The position numbers were made by a program, and so were the translations under genes. A DNA stretch of 64,000 nt from contig NZ_CANMNP010000018.1 in NCBI RefSeq assembly GCF_947499295.1, forward strand, positions 1 to 64,000, given 5' to 3'. A model generated the notes under the pieces. That model had not been told where the DNA came from. It saw nothing but the letters and a program-made list of their open reading frames with translations, and did no database searches. This document shows, piece after piece, positions 1 through 8,650 of the stretch. Origin of the DNA: an uncultured Roseibium sp. (GTDB lineage: Bacteria > Pseudomonadota > Alphaproteobacteria > Rhizobiales > Stappiaceae). Every line of letters begins with the position of its first letter. Position 1 is the first letter of the stretch.

Positions 1-84
1 CTCTCAGACCTCCACGGATCCGCAAACTACAGAGCAAACCTCGTAACAGTCATGGCAAAACGCGCCGTGAATGCAGCCGGATAA
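1..84 (+). CDS. C-terminal fragment of a CoxM/xanthine dehydrogenase FAD-subunit-like protein
   Basis: An open frame enters from the left edge in frame 1 and ends at TAA (82-84), giving 27 residues that include SDLHGSANYRANLV and end MAKRAVNAAG. In the medium (FAD-binding) subunits of CO/xanthine-dehydrogenase-type molybdenum hydroxylases, the C-terminus carries a very similar 'SD-x-x-GS-A-x-YR' stretch, so I infer that family. A rho-independent terminator follows 15 bases later, as expected for a real gene end. Too short to be certain. Confidence 0.55.
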   Translation, partial: LSDLHGSANYRANLVTVMAKRAVNAAG

Positions 85-99
85 GTGAGAACCAAAAGA

Positions 100-136
100 A
101 AGACCGGCTGTCCGTGATTGGCAGCCGGTCTTTTTT
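100..136 (+). terminator. Rho-independent terminator after the partial left-edge gene
   Basis: An 11-bp inverted repeat (100-110 AAGACCGGCTG and 122-132 CAGCCGGTCTT) with an 11-base loop is followed by a T run (131-136). On the minus strand the stem is followed by TCTTTTGG, so it may also serve the hemA transcript that ends at 187. Confidence 0.85.
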
Positions 137-186
137 GTCATTGCATTGTCGAAGTGAGCAAGAAGACACCGGATCCGCGGATATTC

Positions 187-1410
187 CTATTCTGCAGCCA
201 TCGGCTGCCGCGCGAGCTGGCACTGGTTCCAGAGCGAATGCAGGGCGACGATCAGCCTGTCGACGTCGCCGCTTGTGTGCACTGGCGAAGGTGTGATCCG
301 AAGGCGTTCGGTACCCTTGGGCACAGTCGGGTAGTTGATAGGCTGAATGTAAATTCCAAAGTCATCCAGCAGCGTGTCTGACAGGAATTTGCATTTTGCC
401 GGATTGCCGACAATCACCGGAATGATGTGGCTCGGGTTGGGCACATGCGGAATGCCGAGCGTGTCGAGCCGATTGCGAACTCTGGCAACGATTGCCTGAT
501 GGGCCTCGCGTTCCGAATTGCTCTGCTTCAAATGCCGGATGGAGGCAGTCGCCGCCGCAGCGATTGCCGGTGGCAGGGCCGTCGTGAAAATGAAGCCGCT
601 GGCAAAGCTTCTGACGAAGTCGCAAAGTTCTGTTGATGCGGCTATGTATCCGCCAACCACACCGAATGCCTTGCCGAGCGTTCCTTCGATGACAGTCAGG
701 CGATCCATAAGGCCTTCGCGTTCGGCGATGCCGCCGCCGCGCGGTCCATAGAGACCGACTGCGTGCACTTCATCGAGATAGGTCATGGCGCCATACTTGT
801 CCGCCAAATCGCAGATCTCTGCGATCGGGGCAATGTCGCCGTCCATAGAATAGACACTCTCAAACGCGATCAGTTTGGGCCGCGCCGGATCAGCCGCCGC
901 AAGCTTGTGTTCCAGATCCTCAAGATCATTGTGTTTCCAGATGACCTTGTCCGCTCTTGAGTGACGGATCCCTTCAATCATCGAGGCATGGTTCAGGCTG
1001 TCGGAAAAGACGATGCAGCCCGGGATCTTTGACGCAAGCGTTCCAAGGGCTGCCCAGTTCGAGACGTAGCCGGACGTGAAAACCAGAGCAGCTTCCTTGC
1101 CATGCAGGTCCGCAAGCTCTTCTTCCAGAAGAACATGGTCGTGGGTCGTACCGGAAATGTTCCGAGTGCCGCCAGCGCCTGCACCGCACCTGTCGATGGC
1201 AGCGTGCATGGCGGCAACCACATCGGGATGCTGGCCCATGCCAAGATAATCGTTTGAACACCAGATCGTGACGTCGTCCTGGCCTTTCTTGTGGGTCCGG
1301 ACGGCAGCAGGAAAATTACCGCGCTTGCGTTGCAGGTCGATAAAGACCCGGTAGTTTCCCTCTTGTTTGAGGTCAGCGAGCTGGTTTCGGAAAAAGGAAT
1401 TGTAGTCCAT
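187..1410 (-). CDS. hemA: 5-aminolevulinate synthase
   Basis: A 407-residue PLP enzyme that condenses glycine and succinyl-CoA to 5-aminolevulinate, the first step of tetrapyrrole synthesis in alphaproteobacteria (C4/Shemin route). Seen: the N-terminal MDYNSFF start, the [11 protein letters not shown] segment of the alpha-oxoamine synthase family, the GGTRNISGT substrate loop and the PLP-lysine motif [12 protein letters not shown]. Length matches the family. It is divergent from the Crp/Fnr regulator, and an NNR/FNR-like palindrome at 1468-1481 lies about 64 bases upstream of its start. It therefore probably supplies extra precursor for hemes c, b and d1 under denitrifying conditions. Many alphaproteobacteria carry a second hemA, so this may be the anaerobic copy; that is inference. 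Confidence 0.95.
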   Translation of the reverse strand: MDYNSFFRNQLADLKQEGNYRVFIDLQRKRGNFPAAVRTHKKGQDDVTIWCSNDYLGMGQHPDVVAAMHAAIDRCGAGAGGTRNISGTTHDHVLLEEELADLHGKEAALVFTSGYVSNWAALGTLASKIPGCIVFSDSLNHASMIEGIRHSRADKVIWKHNDLEDLEHKLAAADPARPKLIAFESVYSMDGDIAPIAEICDLADKYGAMTYLDEVHAVGLYGPRGGGIAEREGLMDRLTVIEGTLGKAFGVVGGYIAASTELCDFVRSFASGFIFTTALPPAIAAAATASIRHLKQSNSEREAHQAIVARVRNRLDTLGIPHVPNPSHIIPVIVGNPAKCKFLSDTLLDDFGIYIQPINYPTVPKGTERLRITPSPVHTSGDVDRLIVALHSLWNQCQLARQPMAAE

Positions 1411-1467
1411 GTGATCCCCTCTTTCTCATCATCCTGACAAGACTATGAGCGCAGGGCCTGGCTTGAA

Positions 1468-1481
1468 ATGACAATAGTCAA
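1468..1481. promoter_or_regulatory. NNR/FNR-like box (hemA / dnr intergenic)
   Basis: The palindrome ATGAC-AATA-GTCAA is one mismatch from TTGAC-N4-GTCAA. Its centre is 64 bases from the hemA start and 130 from the regulator start, which fits a -41.5 activator site for hemA; autoregulation of the regulator is possible. Confidence 0.7.
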
Positions 1482-1604
1482 GACACGGCTGCGCGTTCGT
1501 TGCCATATCAGCAATTCAACAGATGTGACCGTGACAATGGATTGTGTAATATCCCTAGGCCAATAGGAGGGGCAGGCCTCTCAGGAGCCTGACTAGGAAA
1601 TCGA

Positions 1605-2312
1605 ATGCCGAATGAACGCCGCAAGAAGATTGCGCAGAATTCTTTGTTGTTGCAGACCTTCCCGCAAGACACCCAGGACATGATCCTGTCAATGTCCAGC
1701 TGGCGCGAATACGACCGCGGCGAGACGCTGTTTCTGCAAGGGGAAACCGCAAAGGCGATCCACATCGTGACCGAGGGCTGGGTCAAGCTCTATCGGATAG
1801 CGCCAAATGGCGGCGAAGCTGTTGTGAACGTATTTGCCAAGGGGCAAAGCTTCGGTGAGGCAGTTGCGTTCCGTGGTCAAGCCTATCCGGTCTCTGCAGA
1901 AGCGGTCACGTCTTGTGAAGTCATGCGCATACCGAGTGTGGCGCTGCTGGAAGCGATGCGCAAGGATCCGGAGATTGCGGTTGCCGTTTTGGCGTCGACC
2001 TTCATGCACCTGCATTCGCTGGTCTCACAGCTTGAGCAACTCAAGGCGCAAACCGGTCCGCAGCGCGTTGCAGAATTTCTGTTGGAGTTGTGTGAACAGG
2101 AAACGGGCAGCTGCGTGGTGACCCTTCCCTACGACAAATTTTTGATCGCCGGCCGGTTAGGCATGAAACCGGAGAGCCTGTCGCGGTCTTTTGCCCGTCT
2201 GAAAACGGCAGGTGTCCATATCAAGCGCAACCACGCGGCGATCGAAGATATCGAAATGCTGCGTGAATATTCTGAAAGCGACCCGGTCGAAGCCTGGCAC
2301 AAAGCACAATGA
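1605..2312 (+). CDS. Crp/Fnr-family transcriptional regulator, Dnr/NnrR type
   Basis: A 235-residue regulator with an N-terminal cyclic-nucleotide-type beta-barrel (about residues 20-140; motifs ETLFLQGE and GQSFGEA), a dimerisation helix and a C-terminal winged helix. The recognition helix reads KPESLSRSFARL, keeping the E-x-x-S-R triplet by which FNR-type proteins read TTGA half-sites. The N-terminal cysteine cluster of oxygen-sensing FNR is missing, which points to the NO-responsive Dnr/NnrR branch (heme-dependent in characterised members; not visible here). Seven matching palindromes occur in this window, so it is the likely local activator of nir, nor and nos. Its stop overlaps the next start by 4 bases. 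Confidence 0.88.
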   Translation: MPNERRKKIAQNSLLLQTFPQDTQDMILSMSSWREYDRGETLFLQGETAKAIHIVTEGWVKLYRIAPNGGEAVVNVFAKGQSFGEAVAFRGQAYPVSAEAVTSCEVMRIPSVALLEAMRKDPEIAVAVLASTFMHLHSLVSQLEQLKAQTGPQRVAEFLLELCEQETGSCVVTLPYDKFLIAGRLGMKPESLSRSFARLKTAGVHIKRNHAAIEDIEMLREYSESDPVEAWHKAQ

Positions 2313-2869
2313 CACACCTGGAAAAGGCCATCGCGGCGATCGACGAAGCAAATACAGCCGATCCGAACCTGGAAGAAGGCGCTCCGGCAGCCCGTCTATA
2401 TGGCGAGCGTATGAGTTCAGAGTTGAGCCGCTTGTTCCCGCAGGCATCCGACCCGTTGAAAATCGCCGCCCGTGGTCAGCATATCGAACGCTGGACAGTT
2501 CCACGCGCAACCTTTCCGGAAGGCAAGGCAGGTTATCATGCCTGGCGCAGGCACCTGGCCGGACATCATGCGCAAAGGGTCGGTGAGATCATGGCCGCAG
2601 CCGGGTATGCAGCGGAAGATATTGCGGCCGCTGAACGCATGTTGCGCAAGGAAGGCATCAAGCAGCACGCGGATGTCCAGGCGCTGGAGGACACGATCTG
2701 TTTCGTGTTTCTCAAATGGTACTTTGCGCCCTTTGCAGCCAAGCATAGCGATGAAAAGGTTCTTGGCATCGTTCAAAAGACAGCGCGCAAGATGTCCGGG
2801 GAAGCGCGACGCCGGGTCGGCGAAGAGTTCGATTTGCCTGAACCTCTGTCAAGCGCTTTCAAGAGTTGA
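2309..2869 (+). CDS. DUF4202 family protein
   Basis: A 186-residue soluble, mostly helical protein that I recognise as DUF4202. Visible are the N-terminal AIAAIDEAN helix, an H-x-E-R-W motif (GQHIERWTVPR), YHAWRRHLAGHHAQRVGEIM, and a VQALEDTICFVFLKWYF helix. The conserved histidines and ED pair resemble those of HD-domain-like metal proteins, but no activity is established. The ATGA overlap with the Crp/Fnr gene indicates co-translation, so it may modulate the regulator or be part of the same response; this is inference. Its end overlaps the convergent norF gene by 11 bases. Confidence 0.75.
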   Translation: MTHLEKAIAAIDEANTADPNLEEGAPAARLYGERMSSELSRLFPQASDPLKIAARGQHIERWTVPRATFPEGKAGYHAWRRHLAGHHAQRVGEIMAAAGYAAEDIAAAERMLRKEGIKQHADVQALEDTICFVFLKWYFAPFAAKHSDEKVLGIVQKTARKMSGEARRRVGEEFDLPEPLSSAFKS

Positions 2870-3131
2870 AGGCGGGTATGAGATAAAGCGCGAGCAGCAG
2901 ACTGCAGTAGAGTGCCAGAACCCAATTGAAACCCGCCTGCCATAAAGGTGCCTGCCACAGGCCCAGATAGCGCGAGAGGATGACCCGCGCTTTCATCCAC
3001 GCAAGTGCCAGAACAAGCACGCCTGTGACGCTTGGGTCCAGAAGTCCTGCAGCACCAGCAGCTAGAACGACGGACAAGCCACTTAGAAGCAGCAGTTGAA
3101 GCCAGGCTTTTGTCGTTGGATTGCGCGTCAT
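2859..3131 (-). CDS. norF: NorF-like small membrane protein (cytochrome oxidase subunit IV-like)
   Basis: A 90-residue hydrophobic protein with three predicted membrane segments (around residues 10-30, 33-52 and 65-85). It lies directly after norE and has the size and character of NorF, an accessory protein of the cytochrome c-dependent NO reductase cluster needed for full activity in Paracoccus. A conserved membrane-face stretch, AWMKARVILSRYLGL, is typical of the COX4-like prokaryotic family. Seven bases separate it from norE, so it belongs to the norCBQDEF operon. Confidence 0.8.
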   Translation of the reverse strand: MTRNPTTKAWLQLLLLSGLSVVLAAGAAGLLDPSVTGVLVLALAWMKARVILSRYLGLWQAPLWQAGFNWVLALYCSLLLALYLIPAFNS

Positions 3132-3138
3132 CTTCGTC

Positions 3139-3705
3139 TCACGCCAGCAGGTAGATGACCGGAAACAGCAGCACCCAAACCAAGTCCACCATGTGCCAGA
3201 AGGCTGTTCCGACTTCCATGTTTCGGGGTGTGTCCTTCCAGGCTATCAGCGCAAGAATGACAATTCCCGCAATGACATGCATCGCGTGAAAACCTGTCAG
3301 AAGATAGTAGAATGTGAAAAACGGATGGGTTTCTGTGGAGATGCCCTGCGCGGCCGTATCGGCATATTCAATAGCTTTGATGACAAGGAAAACGACACCA
3401 AGTGTCATCGCCGCCCCGAGCGCAATGCGTGCCGGTCTTCGTCGCTCCTGGTGCCGCAGATCTACTGCTCTTGCCGCAAGAAAGCCACTGGTTATCAGGA
3501 CAACCGTATTGATGCCGGCGAGCGTCGGATGAAGGTAGGTTCTGGCGTCTGCAAAACCTGCTGGATCAGATATCCGCACACCCAGAAAGGCTGCCAGACC
3601 CGCACCAAAGACAAGAAGCTCGCTGATGATGAGAACCCACATCATCAAGTCGCCGGGCAATTCATCCAGACCTCCGGACTGCGGTTTTGCAGCAGCTCTT
3701 TCCAT
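3139..3705 (-). CDS. norE: NorE, cytochrome c oxidase subunit III-like protein
   Basis: 188 residues with five predicted membrane helices; it belongs to the heme-copper oxidase subunit III family and matches NorE of denitrification clusters. The chosen start is the ATG at 3705, two bases after the norD stop; an in-frame upstream ATG at 3813 lies deep inside norD and gives an unlikely 36-residue extension. Helix markers include ELPGDLMMWVLI and FYYLLTGFHAMHV, the latter carrying the His-x3-His pattern of subunit III proteins. NorE is accessory rather than catalytic and probably aids assembly or activity of NorCB. Confidence 0.88.
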   Translation of the reverse strand: MERAAAKPQSGGLDELPGDLMMWVLIISELLVFGAGLAAFLGVRISDPAGFADARTYLHPTLAGINTVVLITSGFLAARAVDLRHQERRRPARIALGAAMTLGVVFLVIKAIEYADTAAQGISTETHPFFTFYYLLTGFHAMHVIAGIVILALIAWKDTPRNMEVGTAFWHMVDLVWVLLFPVIYLLA

Positions 3706-3707
3706 GG

Positions 3708-5645
3708 TCAGCCGCCAATCAGCTGCCGGTAGATTTCCGGCAACGCCTGGGTCAGCTTGTCCGGGTGGGGAATGACCGCAAAGCCGCCCTGACCGAACAG
3801 TCTTGGAAACCACGACTTGCCCGTCTTGTCGATCGTTACGCCAAACACGGATTGACCGGCTCTTCGGGCTTCGCGCACGGCCATGCGCGTATCCTCGATG
3901 CCGTGCCGGCCTTCATAGTGATCGAGATCGTTCGGTTTGCCGTCGGTGATGACAAGCAGGAGCTTGCGCTTGCGTGACTGTTCGGCCAGTTCGCTCGATG
4001 TGTGTCGGAGCGCAGCACCAAGCCGGGTATAAAACCCTGGCCTCAATCCGCTGATACGGTGCTCAACCTTGGCGGACATCGGCTCATCGAACCGTTTGCA
4101 GGACTGCAGATAGACACGATGCCGTTTGAGCGAGGAAAACGCGTTGATTGCAAAGTCGTCACCACAGGCATTCAGGCCCCAGGCGAGCGCTGTCAGTGCT
4201 TCCCGCTCAATATCGATGACGGCTCGGCCTGTGACCGCGCTTTCAGTAGACCGGGAAACGTCGAGAAGGATGGAAACGGCAAGATCGCGCGCTTCCGGCC
4301 GGGTCTGGAGCCAGATCCGGTCATTGCCAGCGCCGCTTGCAATCCGTTCGACTTCGGATCTGACAGCAGTATCCATGTCCAAACGGTCGCCTTCCATATG
4401 TCCGCGCGTCGTCACACGGCCGGGGCGAAGCGCTTCGAATTGTTTCTTGACCGACCTGATACGCCGTGCGGCCCGGGGATCTTTTGCGGCAACATCGTTG
4501 TCCGGGTCGGCATCGGCTACACTTGTGAGGACACATACATGGTCCGGCAAGTAACGGCCGCTTCTTGTATCCCACTCGGGATAAAGAGTTTTGCCTGAAA
4601 GGCGTTCCCGGTCGACGTCTTCAGGGGCAAGGTCCAGATGCAGTTTCAGGCGTGTTGCCGGAGATTTGGAAATCTGCCCGAGGCCGATTTCATCCTGATC
4701 GTCGGCAGCTTTCTTGGCATCGTCATTATCGTCGTCGTCGACCCGCCGATTGAGGTTTAAAAACTCGGCCCAGCTCAAGATCGCTTCGAACTTGTGCAGA
4801 ATCAGACTGTCATTGCGTTCGGCCTGGTCCGACTTGCGCCGGCGTGCCCGCAAGGTTTTGTCGCCCGCCTCCTCCGGCGTGCCGTCGGTTTCCCGGTTTT
4901 CAACTTCGTCACCGCAAGAAAAGACAACCTCGCGCAGATCCGGCCAAACCGGAACCGGTCGAAAGGGACGATACCCGCGAGGGGCCTGGAATTCAGCATA
5001 GTCACCGCTTTCCAGTGTGTTCTGCAACGCCTGAACATCTTTGGAAAGTTCGGCAGGGTCTCCAAGCATGTTTCGGACAAGCGCTTCCAGATTTGCTTCC
5101 CAGCGAGGCAGAGACGCAGCCGGCCGTTGCAGCAAACTGCCGTGGCTCAAGACCGAGTAGAGCTCCCTCAAGCCTGGAGCATGGAGAAGAGTTTCCCGAA
5201 CCATCTGTCCGATTGTGCGCAAAACCTGCAGGTCGGCGCGCAGTGGATCGGTCTCCACTTTGTAGACCGGCGCGTTTGCCGCCAGAGCGGTCAGCCAGAT
5301 ATAGAGCGCTGCATTTGCTTCCCGGGTCGGGAAGACTGCCAGGGATGCCGGCAAACGCAGAATCTCTCCGTCGAAACTGGCTCGAGGTACGGTTTCAACC
5401 TCTGTCCCGAGCCGCCTCAGAAAACTGAGGCGGTGACGAGACACTTCTTCCGAAACCGGGCGGAGTTCCACATTATGATTACCACCCAGGCCCCGAAAAA
5501 GAACTGCAAGCCGCCCGCCGACCTCAGAAAGGCCGACCGCGGCTCCGTGATGCACCTCAGGTGCATCGAGGCGGCTTGCAAAAGCGTGCCACAGTTTCCC
5601 GACCGTTTCCTCGGGTTCCCATGGCTCGAAGTCGATCTTGCCCAT
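3708..5645 (-). CDS. norD: NorD, VWA-domain NO reductase activation protein
   Basis: A 645-residue cytoplasmic protein with a C-terminal von Willebrand A domain. The MIDAS metal site is seen as DVSRSTES (D-x-S-x-S), followed by a downstream threonine and the TDGKPND loop. The long N-terminal region is helical and acidic, with an Asp-rich linker (VDDDDNDDAKKAADDQDE). With the MoxR-type ATPase NorQ it forms a chaperone pair thought to activate the NorCB active site, probably by non-heme iron insertion. The start is set at the ATG at 5645 (MGKIDFEPW), preceded by GTGAGG; an ATG at 5678 would overlap norQ by 23 bases. Confidence 0.93.
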   Translation of the reverse strand: MGKIDFEPWEPEETVGKLWHAFASRLDAPEVHHGAAVGLSEVGGRLAVLFRGLGGNHNVELRPVSEEVSRHRLSFLRRLGTEVETVPRASFDGEILRLPASLAVFPTREANAALYIWLTALAANAPVYKVETDPLRADLQVLRTIGQMVRETLLHAPGLRELYSVLSHGSLLQRPAASLPRWEANLEALVRNMLGDPAELSKDVQALQNTLESGDYAEFQAPRGYRPFRPVPVWPDLREVVFSCGDEVENRETDGTPEEAGDKTLRARRRKSDQAERNDSLILHKFEAILSWAEFLNLNRRVDDDDNDDAKKAADDQDEIGLGQISKSPATRLKLHLDLAPEDVDRERLSGKTLYPEWDTRSGRYLPDHVCVLTSVADADPDNDVAAKDPRAARRIRSVKKQFEALRPGRVTTRGHMEGDRLDMDTAVRSEVERIASGAGNDRIWLQTRPEARDLAVSILLDVSRSTESAVTGRAVIDIEREALTALAWGLNACGDDFAINAFSSLKRHRVYLQSCKRFDEPMSAKVEHRISGLRPGFYTRLGAALRHTSSELAEQSRKRKLLLVITDGKPNDLDHYEGRHGIEDTRMAVREARRAGQSVFGVTIDKTGKSWFPRLFGQGGFAVIPHPDKLTQALPEIYRQLIGG

Positions 5646-5655
5646 CGGTCTGGCC

Positions 5656-6465
5656 TCACCCAAACACGGCCGTGACAAGATCTAGGAGCCCGCGTTTCAC
5701 GTCTTCATCATCTGTCAAAGGTTCAATCATTGCTGCCAGTACGGCCCTGTTTACGGGCATGCCCTGGGCAATCAGCGTTGCGGCGTAAACAACCAGGCGG
5801 GTTGAAACGCCCTCTTCCAGATCCTGGCCTTTCAGTGCACGCAGTTTTCCTGCAAGCCGGACCAGTGCGGCAACACGCGACCTGTCCAGCCCGCTTTCTT
5901 CTGCAACAACGTCACATTCAAGGTCAGCTGGCGGAAAGTCGAATTCCAATGAAATGAAACGTTGCCGCGTGGACGGTTTCAACGTCTTCAGGATGTTCTG
6001 GTAGCCGGGGTTATAAGAAGCCACCAGCATGAAGCCCGGGGCGGCCTGAAGTTCTTCACCCGTCCGGTCGATCGGCAGCGTCCGACGATCATCGGTCAGC
6101 GGGTGCAGGACGACGGTCACATCCTTGCGGGCTTCCACGACTTCATCGAGGTAACAGATTGCACCTTCCCGGACTGCACGGGTCAAAGGACCGTCGACCC
6201 AGACGGTCTCTCCACCTTTGAGAAGATAGCGTCCGATCAGGTCGGCAGCTGCCAGGTCGTCGTGACAGGCGACTGTGTAAAGCTTGCGGTTGAGCTTTGC
6301 CGCCATATGAGCAACGAAGCGGGTCTTTCCGCAGCCGGTCGGTCCTTTCAGCAAGACGGGAAGTCCGTTCTTGTGCGCAGCCTCAAAAACCGTGCATTCG
6401 TCCGACTGAGCCAGGTAAAAAGGGGCGTCAGCCGCCCCCTTTGCCAATGATACGCTACCTTCCAT
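5656..6465 (-). CDS. norQ: NorQ, MoxR-type AAA+ ATPase
   Basis: A 269-residue AAA+ ATPase with Walker A GPTGCGKT, Walker B-like ICYLDEVVEA and an arginine-finger segment near TRQRFISLEFDF. Family members (NorQ/CbbQ) work with a VWA partner, here norD encoded next. The ATG at 6465 is preferred because GGAG sits 8 bases upstream; a GTG at 6474 overlapping the norB stop as GTGA is possible but lacks spacing to a ribosome site. Role: energy-dependent maturation of NO reductase. Confidence 0.93.
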   Translation of the reverse strand: MEGSVSLAKGAADAPFYLAQSDECTVFEAAHKNGLPVLLKGPTGCGKTRFVAHMAAKLNRKLYTVACHDDLAAADLIGRYLLKGGETVWVDGPLTRAVREGAICYLDEVVEARKDVTVVLHPLTDDRRTLPIDRTGEELQAAPGFMLVASYNPGYQNILKTLKPSTRQRFISLEFDFPPADLECDVVAEESGLDRSRVAALVRLAGKLRALKGQDLEEGVSTRLVVYAATLIAQGMPVNRAVLAAMIEPLTDDEDVKRGLLDLVTAVFG

Positions 6466-6470
6466 GGGTC

Positions 6471-7841
6471 TCACTCCGCAGGAACGTTGGCTGCGTCACC
6501 GGACTCGATGACTTCGCTTTTCGGCATCGCCACCGCATAGATGAAGAGCAATGCGCCGATCACGAAGGCTGCACCTGCGCCGAAGCGCATCCAGTAGAAC
6601 AGCGCCAGCTGGTCCTGAACATCCATGAAGTAGTCACCGTTGACCCGTTGCAGGTGCGTTTGGATGGTTCCTGCGAATGTCAGGACGAATGTCATGAATG
6701 CCATGCCGCCCGACATCAGCCAGAAGGAGGCCATGTTGAGCACCTGGTTATAGGGGTCACGACCCCGCAGGATCGGCATTGCGTAGGTGATGATCGCCAG
6801 GTTCAGGGAAACATAAGCGCCGAAGAAGGCCAGGTGACCATGGGCAGCCGTGATCTGAGTGCCGTGGGTGTAATAGTTCACACCGTGCAGCGTGTGGAGG
6901 AAGCCCCAGACGCCGGCACCGAAGAAGGCAAGCGTCGCACACCCGAGTGACCACAGAAGCGCGGCCTTGTTCGGATGATCGCGGCGGCCTTTCCAGACCA
7001 TGACGAACGCGAAAGCCATCATTGCGAAGAACGGGATCACCTCTAGTGAAGAGAAGATCGAGCCGATCCACTGCCAATAGCTTGGTGTGCCGATCCAGTA
7101 GTAGTGGTGACCTGTTCCAAGGATGCCAGAAAACAGTGCTGCAGCGACGATGACATAAAGCCATTTTTCGACAACCTCACGGTCCACACCGGTGAGTTTC
7201 AGCATCAGGTAAGCCAGGATCGAGGCCATGATCAGTTCCCAGACACCTTCAACCCAAAGGTGGACGATGTACCACCAATACTGTTTGTCCAGTGAGAGGT
7301 TGCTGGGATTGTAGAAGCTGAACAGGAACAGAAGCGCCAGGCCCCAGAGGCCGAGCAGAAGGATGTTTGTGATGGCGGTTTTCTTGCCCTTCAGCACCGT
7401 CATGGTGACGTTGTAAAGGAACATGAGGGCTGCAACCACAATGCCGACCTTCACCCATTTCGGCTGTTCGATGAACTCGCGTCCTTCCTTGCCGAGCAGG
7501 AAATTTCCTTCAAACAGGTTGAAGGTGTAGGTGACGACCACGCCAAGCGTGCCAACCACCAGAATGATCAGCTGCAGGTAGGCCAGCTTTGGCGAATGGA
7601 TTTCGCGTTCGGCCTCTTCCGGTATCAGGAAATAGGCCGCACCGAAGAAGCCGAGCAGCAGCCAGACAATCAGGCTGTTTGTGTGCAGCATCCGGATAAT
7701 GTTGAAAGGCAGGACCTCGGACAGGAAATTCGGCTGGACGTAAACCCATCCTGCCAGCAATCCGCCGAGAACCTGGACGGCAAAGAGGGCCAGGGCGACA
7801 CCGAAATACGCCAGGGCTATCTTTTGAGACTGGTACTTCAT
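6471..7841 (-). CDS. norB: NO reductase large subunit NorB
   Basis: 456 residues and about 12 membrane helices; the heme b / heme b3-FeB catalytic subunit of cytochrome c-dependent NO reductase, reducing 2 NO to N2O. Recognisable are WVEGVWELIMASILAYLML (the active-site helix with the Glu typical of NorB), HHYYWIGTPSYWQWIGS and ITAAHGHLAFFGAYV. The start at 7841 (MKYQSQKIALAYF) lies 23 bases after norC; an upstream in-frame start at 7916 would run into norC. No quinol-oxidising N-terminal extension is present, so this is the cNOR type and needs NorC. Confidence 0.97.
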   Translation of the reverse strand: MKYQSQKIALAYFGVALALFAVQVLGGLLAGWVYVQPNFLSEVLPFNIIRMLHTNSLIVWLLLGFFGAAYFLIPEEAEREIHSPKLAYLQLIILVVGTLGVVVTYTFNLFEGNFLLGKEGREFIEQPKWVKVGIVVAALMFLYNVTMTVLKGKKTAITNILLLGLWGLALLFLFSFYNPSNLSLDKQYWWYIVHLWVEGVWELIMASILAYLMLKLTGVDREVVEKWLYVIVAAALFSGILGTGHHYYWIGTPSYWQWIGSIFSSLEVIPFFAMMAFAFVMVWKGRRDHPNKAALLWSLGCATLAFFGAGVWGFLHTLHGVNYYTHGTQITAAHGHLAFFGAYVSLNLAIITYAMPILRGRDPYNQVLNMASFWLMSGGMAFMTFVLTFAGTIQTHLQRVNGDYFMDVQDQLALFYWMRFGAGAAFVIGALLFIYAVAMPKSEVIESGDAANVPAE

Positions 7842-7864
7842 CTTAGTTTCCTTTTGCGTTCGGA

Positions 7865-8317
7865 TCAGCCGGCTTCGTTCGGCGGCCAGTCTTGGGCGTC
7901 GATGTTGTCGGTCCAAATCAGGAAGTTCGCCAGATCGCGAATTTCTTCGTCGGTCAGATCGAAATTCGGCATTTGGCGGCGGCCTTCGATGCCGGTCGGC
8001 ATGGATTCCATCCAGCCTTTCAGCGTGTCGAAAGCGGCGTCCGGATCGTCGAGAACGCCCCAGCGCGTCATCACGTTTGCAAGTTCAGGCGCGAAGTAGG
8101 CACCTTCACCCAAAATGGTGTGGCAGTTGATGCAGGCCTTGTCTTCCCAGACACGTTTGCCCGCGGCCACACTTTCGGTGATGCCGGCATGATCGGTCGA
8201 AGTTCCTGTGATGTAGAGATGGCTGTGAATGGACAGCCCTACAAAGATGATGATGAAGAATAATGACCCGCCATAAAATATATTTCGGGCCATGCTTTTG
8301 GTCATGACTTCGCGCAT
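7865..8317 (-). CDS. norC: NO reductase cytochrome c subunit NorC
   Basis: 150 residues: one N-terminal membrane anchor (residues 13-31), then a periplasmic cytochrome c domain with heme motif CINCH (62-66) and axial-Met region RRQMPNFDLTDEE. It passes electrons from periplasmic cytochrome c or a cupredoxin to NorB. The start has a strong AAAGGAG six bases upstream. First gene of norCBQDEF, divergent from nirS, with an NNR-like box at 8381-8394, 70 bases upstream. Confidence 0.97.
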   Translation of the reverse strand: MREVMTKSMARNIFYGGSLFFIIIFVGLSIHSHLYITGTSTDHAGITESVAAGKRVWEDKACINCHTILGEGAYFAPELANVMTRWGVLDDPDAAFDTLKGWMESMPTGIEGRRQMPNFDLTDEEIRDLANFLIWTDNIDAQDWPPNEAG

Positions 8318-8380
8318 CGCGCGCTCCTTTACCCCGAGTTGATCGTAGTCTCGAGGGTGGCAGCGCGGGCAGTCATTTCC

Positions 8381-8394
8381 TTAACCAAAGTCAA
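8381..8394. promoter_or_regulatory. NNR/FNR-like box for norC
   Basis: TTAAC-CAAA-GTCAA, centre 70 bases upstream of the norC ATG. One half-site is perfect (GTCAA) and the other has one change. Confidence 0.8.
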
Positions 8395-8575
8395 GCAGGC
8401 ATTTGCGACCTGTCCAGACAGCAAAAGATGCCGGAATTTCAAGCTCTCATATTCAAACTGTTTCCAACGAAAGTTATAAACTTAGTCGGCTAAGTGAAAA
8501 CGGAGGCGATTGCCGGGAATTTGCGACGTGAAAAAGGTTCTGCTCGGTGAACTCACAAAAAACGGGTCGATCATC

Positions 8576-8589
8576 TTAACGAAAGTCAA
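8576..8589. promoter_or_regulatory. NNR/FNR-like box for nirS
   Basis: TTAAC-GAAA-GTCAA, centre 68 bases upstream of the nirS ATG at 8651. It shares the same imperfect left half (TTAAC) with the norC box. The site lies inside the 5' extension of the nirS reading frame, which argues against the upstream start at 8510. Confidence 0.8.
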
Positions 8590-8650
8590 GGAAGGGAACT
8601 CGAGATTGCTCAAGTCTCGCGAATGCCTCACCAGCATTTGGAGTTTGAGA

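Larger units (their letters stand above)
8318..8650. promoter_or_regulatory. norC-nirS divergent promoter region
   Basis: 333 bases without a gene between divergent norC and nirS. It contains two NNR-like palindromes, one placed for each direction (8381-8394 and 8576-8589), and is AT-richer than the flanking genes. No small ORF or RNA structure was convincing. Confidence 0.8.

Noticed and set aside
8510-8650. N-terminal extension of nirS from the ATG-like start at 8510
   Set aside because: The NNR-like promoter box lies inside it, and the normal signal peptide and ribosome site start at 8651.
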